A DNA stretch of 60,533 nucleotides from an uncultured Bacteroidales bacterium (GCA_947175635.1 CAMWNM010000010.1:1-60533); one strand, 5' to 3'; shown: positions 18,323 to 29,500, numbered from the stretch's first letter. Translations and numbers: made by a program. The notes: generated by a model from the sequence alone, not told the origin.

Positions 18323-19135
18323 TCACCAGCATATGGCTTGCAGATAACCCCGGATAAAGGCTTCCGTTTCGGATTTTCTTTCGTAGAATCCCATATGGCC
18401 GATGGGCAAGGTAAGCACATGACAATGCTCGGGAATAAGGGTCTGGGCCATGATTTTGGCCGGATTGATGCGGTTATCGCGTTTGCCGATAATGAACATG
18501 ATGGGAACGGGAAGCTGCAAGACCTCCAGGCGGCTTGGCCTTTCCATCATACCGGCCTGGGCGGCGGCGATAGCCGCGGCCCCCATGTTCCCTGCCGATT
18601 CCTGCAAGGCGGCGATTTGCGGTTGGTAGCCGGCGGATGTGCCGGGGGCGAAAAGATCGGCGGTGGTATCGAGGATAAACGATATTTTTCCGGCACGGAG
18701 TATCTGTAACGAACGCCGCCTGTTTTCTTTCGCCTGCGGCTCGTCCGCCGCAGGATGGGAATGATAGAACCCGAGCCCCTTTACCTTCCGTGGATAGAGG
18801 GCGGCAAAGGCCGCCGCCACATAACCGCCCATCGAATGGCCTATCACCACGGCTTCGGAAACGGATTCCGCCTCCAGGACGCGATTCACCAGTTCTGCCT
18901 GCAATTCCATGGTATGCACTTCGGCAAAACAATCGCTTTGGCCATGACCGGCCAAATCCACGCAGATCACAAAATAGCCCAGTTCCGACAAGTAACCGGC
19001 CAGTTCGTCCCACACAAACACCGCTTCGGTAAAACCGTGCAGCAACACCACAGGTTTGATTCCCGTGCCTGTTTCGCTTTTCCTTATCGTATAGTGAAGC
19101 CTATGGGTATCTATTTCCAGATATTTATGCAGCAT
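18323..19135 (-). CDS. Alpha/beta-fold hydrolase
   Basis: A 270-residue cytoplasmic hydrolase. Oxyanion-type HGFTE follows strand VVLLHG (residues 29-34), the nucleophile elbow is GHSMGGY with Ser101, and the acid/His pair is likely Asp in IGKRDNRI and His in PIGHMGFYE near residue 248. Length and pattern fit the general alpha/beta-hydrolase-1 group of esterases and related enzymes; substrate is not readable. It starts nine bases after the pseudouridine synthase stop and is the last gene of the udk-to-hydrolase cluster. A 260-base gap, holding the phosphofructokinase promoter, follows. Confidence 0.9.
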   Translation of the reverse strand: MLHKYLEIDTHRLHYTIRKSETGTGIKPVVLLHGFTEAVFVWDELAGYLSELGYFVICVDLAGHGQSDCFAEVHTMELQAELVNRVLEAESVSEAVVIGHSMGGYVAAAFAALYPRKVKGLGFYHSHPAADEPQAKENRRRSLQILRAGKISFILDTTADLFAPGTSAGYQPQIAALQESAGNMGAAAIAAAQAGMMERPSRLEVLQLPVPIMFIIGKRDNRINPAKIMAQTLIPEHCHVLTLPIGHMGFYERKSETEAFIRGYLQAICW

Positions 19136-19144
19136 GGAGGAAGG

Positions 19145-20296
19145 TTATTTCTTGAGGTTCATCAATTTTTCACGCTCCCGCATTTCCTTTGGCGTGAGCG
19201 GTTCTCCACTTTCTTCGTATTCGCGGCTATGGCTATATACCCGCCATTTTTCAAGCACTGCCGCCATATCCGACGGCATATCGGATTCAAAATGCACCTG
19301 CTTGCGGCTGAGCGGATGCACAAAGCCCAAAGTGGCCGCATGCAGGGCCTGACGAGGCAGGAGGTCGAAGCAATTTTCCACAAACTGTCTGTATTTGGTA
19401 AAGGTTGTGCCTTTCAGGATCCGGTTGCCGCCATAGGTGGCATCGTTAAACAAGGGATGCCTGATATAACGCATGTGGCAACGAATCTGATGGGTGCGCC
19501 CCGTTTCCAGCACGCATTCCACCAGGCTTACATAGCCGAAACGTTCCACCACCTTGTAGTGGGTAACGGCGTGCTTGCCCTTGTCGCCTTCGGGAAATAC
19601 GGCCATTACCTTACGGTCCTGGACACTGCGGCCGATATTTCCGGTAACAGTACCCTCCTCTTCCTCAAAATTGCCCCACACCAAGGCACGGTATCTGCGT
19701 TCTATACTGTGTTCGAAAAACTGCTTGGCCAGAAAAGTCTGCGCTTCCTCGGTCTTGGCAACCAGAAGAAGCCCGGAAGTATCTTTATCTATACGGTGTA
19801 CCAAAAAAGGCTTCTCGCCCTCAAGATGATACATCAGTGCGTTTACCAAAGTACCCGTAAAATTGCCGAAACCGGGATGCACCACCATACCCGGCGCTTT
19901 GTTCACCACCAACAGGGCTTCATCTTCATAAACGATATCGAGAGGTATGTTTTCGGGGGCCAGATCCACATGTTGAGGCGGATGCGGCAGCACCAACGTT
20001 ACCACATCGCCCGGTTTCACCTTGTAGTTGGACTTTTCGCCAATACCGTTCACCAGAATGTTGCCCGCCTTGGCCGCATTCTGTATGCGGTTCCGGGCTG
20101 TTCCCGAAAGCCTGTCGACCAAAAACTTATCCAAACGCAAAGGAGTCTGTCCCGGATCGGCCGTTACACGGAAATGTTCGTAAAGGCCTTCCGCTTCCTC
20201 CTCTTCGGTATCCTCTTCCTGTATCGGCGGAACACTTTCCTCCAGCACATCCTCGCTGTTCTCCTCCCGCCGGCTATGGTTCTCTTCTCTGTTCAT
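19145..20296 (-). CDS. rluD: RluA-family 23S rRNA pseudouridine synthase (RluD-like)
   Basis: Isomerises specific uridines of large-subunit rRNA to pseudouridine. An N-terminal S4 RNA-binding domain (about residues 45-105; PLRLDKFLVDRL, GNILVNG) is followed by the catalytic domain with HRIDKDTSGLLLVAKT, the RluA-family signature holding the catalytic Asp, then RTHQIRCH and a HAATLGFVHP motif. About 383 residues, slightly longer than RluD because of an acidic N-terminus (many Glu, residues 1-30). The frame allows ATG 20317, which would overlap the PASTA gene by 11 bases; ATG 20296 has an AAGGG-type ribosome site and is preferred. RluD rather than RluC is inferred from overall length and S4 spacing. 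Confidence 0.9.
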   Translation of the reverse strand: MNREENHSRREENSEDVLEESVPPIQEEDTEEEEAEGLYEHFRVTADPGQTPLRLDKFLVDRLSGTARNRIQNAAKAGNILVNGIGEKSNYKVKPGDVVTLVLPHPPQHVDLAPENIPLDIVYEDEALLVVNKAPGMVVHPGFGNFTGTLVNALMYHLEGEKPFLVHRIDKDTSGLLLVAKTEEAQTFLAKQFFEHSIERRYRALVWGNFEEEEGTVTGNIGRSVQDRKVMAVFPEGDKGKHAVTHYKVVERFGYVSLVECVLETGRTHQIRCHMRYIRHPLFNDATYGGNRILKGTTFTKYRQFVENCFDLLPRQALHAATLGFVHPLSRKQVHFESDMPSDMAAVLEKWRVYSHSREYEESGEPLTPKEMREREKLMNLKK

Positions 20297-20306
20297 CGCC
20301 CCGCCC

Positions 20307-20954
20307 TTAAAACGCATCTTCAGACTCCATTTCTTCCTCTAATTCCATTTCTTCTTCCAACAACACCTCCTCTTCCTCTGCAACGGTATCCTGCGGCACA
20401 GGCAACCGCCCCTTTCCGTCGCCTACCTGCAAGGTGATATACGATCCCCTTCTTACCAAACTGCCGGGTTCTATCTCCTCTCCCTGATAAAGCTGTCCGA
20501 TAACCGCGCCCTTGGCAATGGACGGAACACTTATTTTCGCGCCCACCTTCAATCCGTAAGTTTCCAGCAAGGCTTCCGCCTGCCGCAACGAAAGGTCTTG
20601 CAGATCGGGCATCTGCACCGAAGAAGGCATCCATGCCGCCACCACAAGATAAAACGTCCGGTGCTTTTTCACCTTGGCACCCGGCTGGGGCGTCTGGGCG
20701 ATGATCTGCCCCGGCTCACGCTCCGGATCGTAAATCGAATCGCGAATCACAAACTTAAAGCCGAATTCCTCTTCATATACCTTGAGGTCTTCAAGGCGCA
20801 TGCCCCTTATATCGGCCACCCGGATATCTTCTCCATGACGGGTAAAAAACCGCAAAGACAAAAGCACGGCGCCTGTTATCAAGGCAAGCAGCAACAGCAT
20901 CCAAAGAATCTGACGCCAAAATCCACCGGTTTTCATGTAGGAAAAAAAACTCAT
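20307..20954 (-). CDS. PASTA-domain single-pass membrane protein
   Basis: A 215-residue protein with one N-terminal transmembrane helix (about residues 14-37, IL WMLLLLALITGAVLL) and two to three PASTA units outside the membrane: DIRGMRLEDLKVYEEEFGF, then PDLQDLSLRQAEALLETYGL region, with the GQIIAQTPQPG and GQLYQGEEI turns typical of PASTA. These small domains bind cell-wall peptides or beta-lactams in kinases and penicillin-binding proteins; here there is no kinase or PBP domain. The end is a run of glutamates. In many Bacteroidota a short PASTA protein precedes an RluD-type gene, as it does here. Exact role is unknown. Confidence 0.87.
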   Translation of the reverse strand: MSFFSYMKTGGFWRQILWMLLLLALITGAVLLSLRFFTRHGEDIRVADIRGMRLEDLKVYEEEFGFKFVIRDSIYDPEREPGQIIAQTPQPGAKVKKHRTFYLVVAAWMPSSVQMPDLQDLSLRQAEALLETYGLKVGAKISVPSIAKGAVIGQLYQGEEIEPGSLVRRGSYITLQVGDGKGRLPVPQDTVAEEEEVLLEEEMELEEEMESEDAF

Positions 20955-21019
20955 CGCTTATTTTCTTTTTGCTTGTTGATTTTCATTCATCTGGCCGAAG
21001 CCGGCCGCAAAACATGCCT

Positions 21020-23902
21020 TTAATGCGCATCGAGCCAGTTTCCGGCCGCACGCACTTCCACTTCTATAGGCACCTGCATAGGCAAGGCTCTTTTCATTTC
21101 TTCTTCCACCAGAACCGACAGATATTCCACTTCCTGTTCCGGCACATCGAACACCAATTCATCGTGCACCTGCAAAATCATGCGGGCTTTCAGTTTTTCG
21201 GCCTCTATCCGGCGATCAACGGCAACCATGGCCAGTTTTATCATGTCGGCGCTTGATCCTTGTATTGGCGCGTTCACGGCATTCCTTTCGGCATAGGCCC
21301 TCACCACGGCATTGGCCGAATGAATGTCTTTGAGATAACGGCGGCGATGCAGCAGAGTTTCCACATAGCCGTTTTTCTTGGCATCCGCCACCACCTTTTC
21401 CATATAGGATTTCAACCCGGCGTAATTTTCAAAATATTTCTCTATCAGGGACGCCGCTTCCTTGCGTGGAATCTGTAAACGGTCGGCGAGTCCGAATGCA
21501 GAGATACCGTAAATAATGCCGAAATTCACCGTTTTCGCCTGCCTCCGCATGGTTTGACTCACCTCTTCGGGCGGCACGTTAAAAACATTGGCGGCCGTGG
21601 CCGTATGCACGTCTTTATGGCGGCTGAAATCCTGCAACATGTTTTCATCACCGCTCAACTGGGCGATGATGCGCAACTCTATTTGCGAATAATCGGCCGA
21701 AAGAAGGCGATTGCCGGTATCCCCGGGCACGAAACAGCGCCGTATCTCCTTACCCAGTTCGCTCCTGACTGGAATATTCTGCAAATTGGGGTTCTGCGAA
21801 CTCAAACGCCCCGTAACCGTCACTGCCTGATTGTAGGTGGTATGGATACGCCCCGTACGGGCATCTATCAGTAAAGGCAAGGCATCCACGTAGGTGGATT
21901 TCAACTTGGTAAGGCTGCGGTAAAGCAACACTTTCTCCACTATCGGATGTTTGGGCGCAAGTTTTACCAATACGTCTTCGGCCGTGCTGAATTGTTTGGT
22001 CTTGGTATGTTTGGGTTTGTCCGAAAGTTGCAATCTCTCAAACAACACTTCGCCCAACTGTTTGGGAGAAGCGATATTGAACCTCATTCCGGCCAATCGG
22101 TAGATTTCCTCCTCGATGTGGCTTATCTGCTCCTGTAACTCCTGTCCGTATTGAGCAAGCCGCTCCCTGTCTATCCTTACCCCGCTGCGTTCCATTTTGC
22201 ACAGCACACGTGCCAGCGGTATTTCCATTTCCTCCAACAGCTTCACCGCATCCGCCTCCTCCAACATTGGAGCGAATTTAAGGCGCAACGCCTGCACAAC
22301 AGCCGCGTTTTGCAGGCAGACCTGAATGTCGGCATCGCCCGGTTTCCGTTCCGGATACGGGCTTTCCAAATACGAATAAGGCAGATAACTGCGCGTGAGA
22401 CGCATCAGATCATGTCCCGAATCGGGATCGAGCAGATAATGGGCCAACATGATGTCGAAAGCCTGCACATCTGCCTCTATGCCTTGATTACGCAACAGAT
22501 GCTGCTGGTTTTTCAAATCGTAACAAGCCAGAAAACGGGTATCGGCCTGTTTAAAGAAAGCCTCCAGCACGTTTTTTTCCGCCATGTTCAATGCCGGCTC
22601 CGTATCGGCCCCTGCCGTTCTGAAACAAGCAGGAATATAGTAATACAGCGAACTTGGGCCTTCTTCCGCGTCCTTGCAGGCAAAAGCCATACAGGAAACA
22701 GGCGCATAGCGCACCGAAGGAGCCTTACCCGGCAAAAGGAAAAAGGCCGTGGGGGCTTTTTGCGCCAGAATTTGCCGGATTCCTTGTTCAAAAGCCGCTT
22801 CATCGGCCCACAAACGCACATTGGAGTCGTTTTTGGAAGCACAGATGAAAGGTTTTTGTTCGGGCATGTTCTGGGGAGCGAACATATCGAGGGTAGTGTC
22901 TTGCACCGCCTTTTTCCGGGATGAGGGTACCGGAACCTCTGCGGCAGAAACCTTTTCCGGCACGGCTTCTTCTACCGCTTGCCCTGACTGGGATTGTCCG
23001 GATTGAGAGGCAAGGGAATCAGACGAGTAATAGGAAAGGAATCGCCGGGTAAGCGAACGCATCTCTAGCTCATCCAACAAGGTGGAAACCGCCGCCAGAT
23101 CGGGCGAAGAAACCGCCAGTTCGGCCGGAGAAAAATCCACCGGCGCATTCAGGATAATGGTGGCCAGCATTTTGGATTCCATCGCCTGGGGCGCATACCG
23201 CTTCACCTTTTCCCGCAGCTTTTCATTTTCAATTTCATCCGCTTTGTCTATCAGATTCTCTACCGAACCGAAGCGTGCCAGAAGCTTACGGGCCGTAACC
23301 TCTCCCACACCGGGAATACCGGGAATATTGTCGGAGGCATCGCCCCAAAGCCCCAGCATATCTATCACCTGCAAGGGCGACGAAATACCGAATTTCTCGC
23401 ACACCTCCTTGCGGCCCATTATCTCGATGCCGTTTCCCATACGGGCCGGCTTGTAGATAAACACCCTGTCGTTCACCAACTGCCCGAAATCCTTGTCGGG
23501 CGTTACCATATACACCGTATATCCCTCTCCGGCCGCTTTCTGGCTCAAGGTGCCGATTACATCGTCGGCCTCATACCCCTCGGCGAACAGAATGGGAATG
23601 TTCATGCCTTGCAAAAGCCGCTTGATATACGGAATGCAAACGGACATATCCTCAGGCATCTTTTCGCGGTTAGCCTTGTATTGGGTGTATTCCAAATGGC
23701 GGGCGGTCGGTGCCATGGTATCGAAAGCCACGCCGATATGCGTAGGTTTTTCCTTCCGCAACAACTCTAAAAGCGTATTGGCAAAGCCTAAAAAAGCCGA
23801 TGTATTGATGCCGGAGGAGGTAATGCGCGGATTTTTATTCAAGGCAAAGTACGCCCTGTATATCAAGGCCATCGCATCCAACAAAAACAACTTTTTTTCC
23901 AT
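21020..23902 (-). CDS. polA: DNA polymerase I with apparently inactive 3'-5' exonuclease domain
   Basis: Fills gaps and removes primers in replication and repair. The 960-residue protein has an intact 5'-3' nuclease domain (residues 1-300; LLDAMALIYRAYF, EADDVIG, TPDKDFGQL, GIPGVGEVTA), a degenerate 3'-5' exonuclease domain (about 370-545) and an intact polymerase domain with motif A (SADYSQIELR), motif B (RRQAKTVNFGIIYG) and motif C (QVHDELVFDV). In the exonuclease, Exo I DxE is replaced by FFLLP, Exo II Asp by Gln (CYDLKNQ) and Exo III Asp by Asn (VCLQNA), so proofreading is predicted absent. The ATG at 23902 (MEKKLFLLDA) fits the family; the frame runs on to 23986. It starts four bases after porW. 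Confidence 0.97.
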   Translation of the reverse strand: MEKKLFLLDAMALIYRAYFALNKNPRITSSGINTSAFLGFANTLLELLRKEKPTHIGVAFDTMAPTARHLEYTQYKANREKMPEDMSVCIPYIKRLLQGMNIPILFAEGYEADDVIGTLSQKAAGEGYTVYMVTPDKDFGQLVNDRVFIYKPARMGNGIEIMGRKEVCEKFGISSPLQVIDMLGLWGDASDNIPGIPGVGEVTARKLLARFGSVENLIDKADEIENEKLREKVKRYAPQAMESKMLATIILNAPVDFSPAELAVSSPDLAAVSTLLDELEMRSLTRRFLSYYSSDSLASQSGQSQSGQAVEEAVPEKVSAAEVPVPSSRKKAVQDTTLDMFAPQNMPEQKPFICASKNDSNVRLWADEAAFEQGIRQILAQKAPTAFFLLPGKAPSVRYAPVSCMAFACKDAEEGPSSLYYYIPACFRTAGADTEPALNMAEKNVLEAFFKQADTRFLACYDLKNQQHLLRNQGIEADVQAFDIMLAHYLLDPDSGHDLMRLTRSYLPYSYLESPYPERKPGDADIQVCLQNAAVVQALRLKFAPMLEEADAVKLLEEMEIPLARVLCKMERSGVRIDRERLAQYGQELQEQISHIEEEIYRLAGMRFNIASPKQLGEVLFERLQLSDKPKHTKTKQFSTAEDVLVKLAPKHPIVEKVLLYRSLTKLKSTYVDALPLLIDARTGRIHTTYNQAVTVTGRLSSQNPNLQNIPVRSELGKEIRRCFVPGDTGNRLLSADYSQIELRIIAQLSGDENMLQDFSRHKDVHTATAANVFNVPPEEVSQTMRRQAKTVNFGIIYGISAFGLADRLQIPRKEAASLIEKYFENYAGLKSYMEKVVADAKKNGYVETLLHRRRYLKDIHSANAVVRAYAERNAVNAPIQGSSADMIKLAMVAVDRRIEAEKLKARMILQVHDELVFDVPEQEVEYLSVLVEEEMKRALPMQVPIEVEVRAAGNWLDAH

Positions 23903-23906
23903 GATG

Positions 23907-26573
23907 CTATTCGGTGTAATTGGCCTTATAAAATTCCTCATACGCCTTGTAATCGCCCGTCTGGCGGAGTATCTCGAGATTTTCAAGACTGATCACAAAG
24001 CCTCGTTTGGTTTCTATCGTTCCCAACACGTAATCGTGGCTCCAAATCATCTTGAGATAACTTTGCGCATTGCGCGCCGACACAAAGGTGGAAACAAAAC
24101 AGGCATATTCTTCCTCGTTATTCGAAACAACCTCCACCTCAAAATCCCGTTGGTCGTAGAATTTTTCATTGAATCCCCGCACGCGCAGTTTCATCACACC
24201 CGGATCGCGTTCCCGCGTGAGGCAAATGAAACCCACCGAATGTTTGTCTCGGGGGCCGGCCTTTACAAACTCCGCCTTGAGCACCGCCTTGACCGTATCG
24301 GCAGAGGCCAAAGACTCTCCGCTTGCCGGAACAGGTTCCTCCGTAGCCTTAAGGGGATCCGAGTCCGGAAAGAGAATATTCTTTTCCAAATCGGCACGGG
24401 CGCGTTCAATCGCCGCCTGCACCCTCGGAAGAAGCGCACTCTCGGGATACGAAGTCACGAAATTCTCGGCTATCGGCAACATGGCTTTATAACCTGCCGC
24501 ATGGGCGGTGGCAAATATCTTGAAATAAAGGAAGTGTTCCCGATAGAGGTTAACCGGATAGTCCCGTTCCACTTCGGAAACAAGCTTCAGCACACCGCTG
24601 AAATCATTACGGGCAAACCTGTCATACACCTCCGTATAGAGCTTTTCCACCCGTTTGGCATTGGCTTCCAGATCCTTGTAGTAGTTGGGATTGTTCACCC
24701 GCTCGTCTTGCTCGCTGCCGGGATAGCGGTTGGCCAGAATATTGGCGTATTTTTTATATCTGGCCACATCGCCCGCCTGATGATATATCTTGCACAGAAT
24801 CTCGCAGGCCGAAGGCACAAAACGCGATTGCGGATATTCGCTTACCAAACGTACCAGATATTTCTCCCCTTCTTCGTTCTCACTCATCCTGTCGCTGTAG
24901 ATCATCCCCACATAATACAAAGAAGGCTCGATAACGGAATCCAGACGCAGATAGTCGCCTTCTTCCACAGGCAACTGTTGCAGATAATATTCGGGATCCG
25001 CCTGCGTGAGCACTTTCGGAGATGCATTCCGCTCCTGTTCGTCTTCCTCTTCTTCGGACGGCGGCCTCAACACGGCGGCCTTCGGTTTGGAAGAAAGAAA
25101 CCATAAATCTTCGAGTGTTCTCCTGCCCCACTTGCGGTTAAATTCGGCCAAACCTGCGTTTTTTGTCTGCTCGTTATAGAAATACCAGTTGGAACGTACG
25201 GAAGAAGATACATCGCCCTGCCCGCTCTGACGCGCAAGACGGGCCGCTTCCTGCTGTCTCAGATAGTCCTTGACCTTACGTTCGGCATATTTCCGCTGCT
25301 CTTTCTTGCTCATCCTGCCCACCTGCCGTAACGTATCGGATTCTATCAATTGCTGGTAATAGGCGGTGAGTTCGGTAAGGTTTTTCGCCCTGCTCACGAT
25401 AGTGTAATAGTCGGGGTCTTCGGCGTCCACCACCTCGGCCGCGGCGGCATAGTATTTCTGCGATTGTATGTATTGCTTGCGCTCATAGAAATAACTCGAC
25501 AGACGTTTGGCGGCCAACAGCATACGACCCGGATCTCCCTGACTGGCCTCTATCGACAGATCCAGGTACTTCACCGCATCCTCTTCCCTGCCCTGACGGA
25601 AGGCCATTTCGCCCATCACATAATAGATACGGCCGAAATAGTCTTGATTCTTGGGATCTTTGAGCATACGCTGCAATCCTTTCAGAATGTCTTTGGCGCT
25701 GATGTTGCTGCCATCGTAGCAAAGGGCGATGTTGAGCCGGGCATTGAACACCAGATCAAGCGGCGGATTCAATTTAAGGCAGGCCTTATAATAGTTGTAG
25801 GCCCGCATATTGTCGCCGTCTCTTTGGGCTATCTGTCCCAAGATAAAATTAAGACGGGCTTTCATGTCGCGGTCTTTGGTAAGCTGCATCCCCCGCTGCA
25901 AATAGGGAATCGCCTCGGCATACTTTTCCTGTTGCAGGCAGAATTCCGCCTGTACCAAAGGCAGATCGCGATAGGTCTCTTTCATCAGGTTGCCTTGATT
26001 CTGGGCTTCCACCTGACTGATAAAGGAAGCGGCCATGCCGAAATCCTTTTCGCGTATATAAGTGCGTGCAATCCAGAGCATGGCATCGTAGTGTTCCGGG
26101 TTCTGGGCGAACTCGGACAATACGAAATTGAAGATGGAACGGGCCTTGGAATAGTTCTGCTGATAGAAAAACCCCTTTCCGAGCAACAGATACGCATTGT
26201 CGATGGTTTTTACATATTCCTTCCCCCTGATCGAAATCGAATGCTTCTTAATGGCTTTAAGCGCTTTTTCAATCATACGCGCCGTCTGATCCGAAATCAA
26301 TGAGGTGTCTCCCGGATTACCGTATTTGAATACCGGTATCACGTTGAAGTAGTTATCTACCGACTGGTCTTCCAATACAAGGTCGGCCGCCTCCAACGAT
26401 TGCGTTCCGTTCCAGTAAATATTATAGTAGGCCGTAAGATTATGGAAATTACGGCTAAAAAACGTATTCCGCTTGGTAGAACAGCCTGCCGTAAGAAGCA
26501 GACAGGCCGTTATACCCAGCGTTCCGATCCAATGCGAACCCGACAGGCGGGCTTTACTCCACTTTGCTTTCAA
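23907..26573 (-). CDS. porW: PorW/SprE-like T9SS-associated TPR lipoprotein
   Basis: A large TPR lipoprotein required in related species for T9SS secretion and gliding. The lipobox TAGCST is followed by RNTFFSRNFHNLTAYYNIYWNG, a conserved SprE/PorW start (given here only to 20 residues: RNTFFSRNFHNLTAYYNIYW). TPR-like helices fill residues 90-430 and 560-760; the C-terminal domain (about 800-890) contains IGFICLTRERD-like and EVEVVSNNEEEYACFVSTF segments. The frame opens at 26645 within purL. ATG codons at 26645 and 26627 would give an implausible leader; a TTG at 26573 gives MKAKWSKAR plus a hydrophobic core and lipobox, so I prefer it, with uncertainty. It overlaps the purL stop and ends four bases before polA. 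Confidence 0.85.
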   Translation of the reverse strand: MKAKWSKARLSGSHWIGTLGITACLLLTAGCSTKRNTFFSRNFHNLTAYYNIYWNGTQSLEAADLVLEDQSVDNYFNVIPVFKYGNPGDTSLISDQTARMIEKALKAIKKHSISIRGKEYVKTIDNAYLLLGKGFFYQQNYSKARSIFNFVLSEFAQNPEHYDAMLWIARTYIREKDFGMAASFISQVEAQNQGNLMKETYRDLPLVQAEFCLQQEKYAEAIPYLQRGMQLTKDRDMKARLNFILGQIAQRDGDNMRAYNYYKACLKLNPPLDLVFNARLNIALCYDGSNISAKDILKGLQRMLKDPKNQDYFGRIYYVMGEMAFRQGREEDAVKYLDLSIEASQGDPGRMLLAAKRLSSYFYERKQYIQSQKYYAAAAEVVDAEDPDYYTIVSRAKNLTELTAYYQQLIESDTLRQVGRMSKKEQRKYAERKVKDYLRQQEAARLARQSGQGDVSSSVRSNWYFYNEQTKNAGLAEFNRKWGRRTLEDLWFLSSKPKAAVLRPPSEEEEDEQERNASPKVLTQADPEYYLQQLPVEEGDYLRLDSVIEPSLYYVGMIYSDRMSENEEGEKYLVRLVSEYPQSRFVPSACEILCKIYHQAGDVARYKKYANILANRYPGSEQDERVNNPNYYKDLEANAKRVEKLYTEVYDRFARNDFSGVLKLVSEVERDYPVNLYREHFLYFKIFATAHAAGYKAMLPIAENFVTSYPESALLPRVQAAIERARADLEKNILFPDSDPLKATEEPVPASGESLASADTVKAVLKAEFVKAGPRDKHSVGFICLTRERDPGVMKLRVRGFNEKFYDQRDFEVEVVSNNEEEYACFVSTFVSARNAQSYLKMIWSHDYVLGTIETKRGFVISLENLEILRQTGDYKAYEEFYKANYTE

Positions 26574-29500
26574 TGGCGGTATTGTAAATATGCTTGTAAT
26601 CTTTAATATGGCCAAAATCCTGATCATCCACCCGGATATAGCCATCGGTTACTTCGCCCAGATAAACCATCGGTATCTTGGTTTCAATCATCAGATCTTC
26701 AAATTCGGCATCCACAGCTGGATCAATCGAAACGATAACACGGCTCTGGCCTTCGCCGAACAAGTAGGAATCCAAACGGAAAGCATCGTCAACCATGATG
26801 TTGAAACCGAAGTTGTTCACCATGGCGCTTTCAAGCAGGGCCATCATCAGCCCGCCATCCGAAATATCGTGCACCGAATTTACCAAACGGGCTTCGATCA
26901 AGTCGAGAATCACTCTCTGCAAGTTGTATTCTTCGTCCAGATTGAAATACGGCGCAGGCGAAAATTTCACGCCCCGGTAGCTGTAAAGATACTGAGAACT
27001 ATTGATATCTTCCACCGGTTTACCCAACATATAGATGGCATGTCCCTTTTTTTCAAAGCCTATACCGGTATGGAACCGCTTTTCAAGCAGGCCTATCATT
27101 CCGATAACAGGCGTAGGATAAACGGCTTCCTCTTGACCGCCTTCGCTATACTGGTTGTAGAAACTTACATTTCCGCCCGTTACCGGCGTACCGAATTTCT
27201 CGCAAGCCAGGCTCATACCCTTGACGGCACTCACAAATTGCCAATAAACTTCGGGATTGTAAGGATTTCCGAAATTGAGACAGTTGGTTATCGCCAAAGG
27301 ATGACCACCCGTACATACAATATTGCGGGCCGCTTCGGCCACGGCAATCTGCGTGCCGACCAAAGGATTGGCAAATACGTAGCGGGAATTGCAATCTACC
27401 GTCATGGCAAGGGCGCGTTCGGTATGCTTGAGGTTCACCACCCCGGCGTCCGAAAGCTTGTTGGTACCCATGTTCTTGGTGCCCACCATCGAATCGTATT
27501 GCTCGTATATCCAACGTTTCGAGGCGATATTGCCATGACCGCACAAAAAGCGGGTAACCTTTACGGCTTCTTCCATATCAATATCCTTCACTGTATGGAT
27601 ATCGAAACGTTTACACTTGGCAAAAGCCTTGTGTTCTTTGTATTTTCTGTCATAAACCGGCGCACCGCCGCCCAATACCAAAGTGGAAGCCGGCACATCG
27701 GCCACTTTCCTGCCCTGACGGTAAAAGATCAAACGGTCTTCATCAATCACCTCGCCGATCTGTTCGCAGCTTAGATCCCATTTGTCAAAAATGGCCTTCA
27801 CTTCTCTTTCATGGCCTTTTTTCACCACGATAAGCATACGTTCCTGCGATTCGGAGAGCAGAATTTCCCAAGCCTCCATATATTTCTGACGCAAGGGCAC
27901 TTTGTCCAGATCGATGCGCATCCCGCTCTTGCCTTTCTCGCTCATTTCGGAAGTGGAACAGATGATGCCTGCCGCCCCCATATCCTGCATACCTACCAAG
28001 GCCTTGGTTTTAGACAATTCGAGCGAGGCTTCCAACAGAAGCTTCTCCTGAAAAGGATCGCCCACCTGAATGGACGGAATATCGGCGGCCGAATCTTCGG
28101 TAATATCGGCGGAGGCGAAAGTAGCCCCGTGAATACCGTCTTTTCCCGTAGCCGATCCCACGATAAACACAGGGTTTCCCTTTCCCTTCGCCACGGCCGA
28201 GATAAGGTCTTCCTTATGCATGATACCCACCGACATGGCGTTTACCAAAGGATTGGTGTTGTAACATTCGTCAAACCCCACTTCTCCGGCCACTACGGGA
28301 ACGCCAAAAGCATTGCCGTAATCGCCGATTCCCCTCACCACACCTTTCAACAGACGTTTTGTCTGCTCCAAATCGAGGCTTCCGAAACGGAGGGAATTGA
28401 GCTGCGCCACCGGACGGGCCCCCATCGTAAAGATATCACGGTTGATACCGCCCACGCCGGTAGCCGCTCCCTGATAGGGTTCCACAGCGCAAGGATGATT
28501 ATGGGATTCTATTTTGAACACGCAGGCATATCCGTCGCCCACATCTACCATACCGGCATTCTCCTCTCCGGGAGCCACCAGCATCTGGGACCCTTTTTTA
28601 GGAAGGGTCTTCAACCACTTGATGGAATTTTTATAAGAAGCATGTTCGCTCCACATCACCGAATAGATACTCAGTTCCGTAAAATTCGGATTGCGCCCCA
28701 AGATAGCTTTGATGCGGGCATATTCTTCGGGCAAAAGGCCCAATTCCTTCGCTGTTTTATCCGTTACGACCTCATCGGTGCGACCGGTTGCCGGCCATTC
28801 CTGCCCCGGCCGGGACTTGTCGGATTTAGAATCGGAGCGTTCAGAAGCAGAACCGGCAGCGGCTACCGTCCTTTTACGTGTGGTACGGGCGGTAGCCGTT
28901 GCCGGTTTCTTCTTGAATTTAACTTCCAAAGCGGCAACCTTTACAGTTTTAACTGTTTTTGGTTCTATTTTGGATTTTTTTTTACTGACCGGATTAGCTA
29001 CGGTCTTTTTTTTTACTTCTTCAGTAAAAGCAGACACCGCTTTCTTCAGGCGCTTACCTACGGCCGTAGCCTCTTTCATTTCCGCCTTTACGATTTTAAC
29101 GGCCTTTTTTTTTACAACCTTGGCCTTGGCGGTGGCTTTCTTGGCACCGGCTTTCACGGCTTTTTCGGCTTTTTTGGTAACTTTTGTAGCTTTCTTTACC
29201 GCTTTCTTGGCTTCCGCCTTTACCGTTTTTTCAGCTTTTTTACCGGCTTTGACCGCTGCCTTGAGCATTTTTTCGCCTTTGGCCGCAACTTTCTTTTCGG
29301 CCTTAACGGTTTTCTTAACACCGGTCTTTACCACTTTTTCTGCCTTCTTTCCTTTGGCTACGGCTTTCTTTACCGTTGCGGCAGCTTTCGCCTTAGCGGC
29401 GGACTTACCTTTGACAACGGTTTTCTTGGCGGTAACCGCGGCTTTCTTTACCGCTTTTTCAACCGCCTTACCTTTGGCAACCGCTTTTTTAGGAGTGGCT

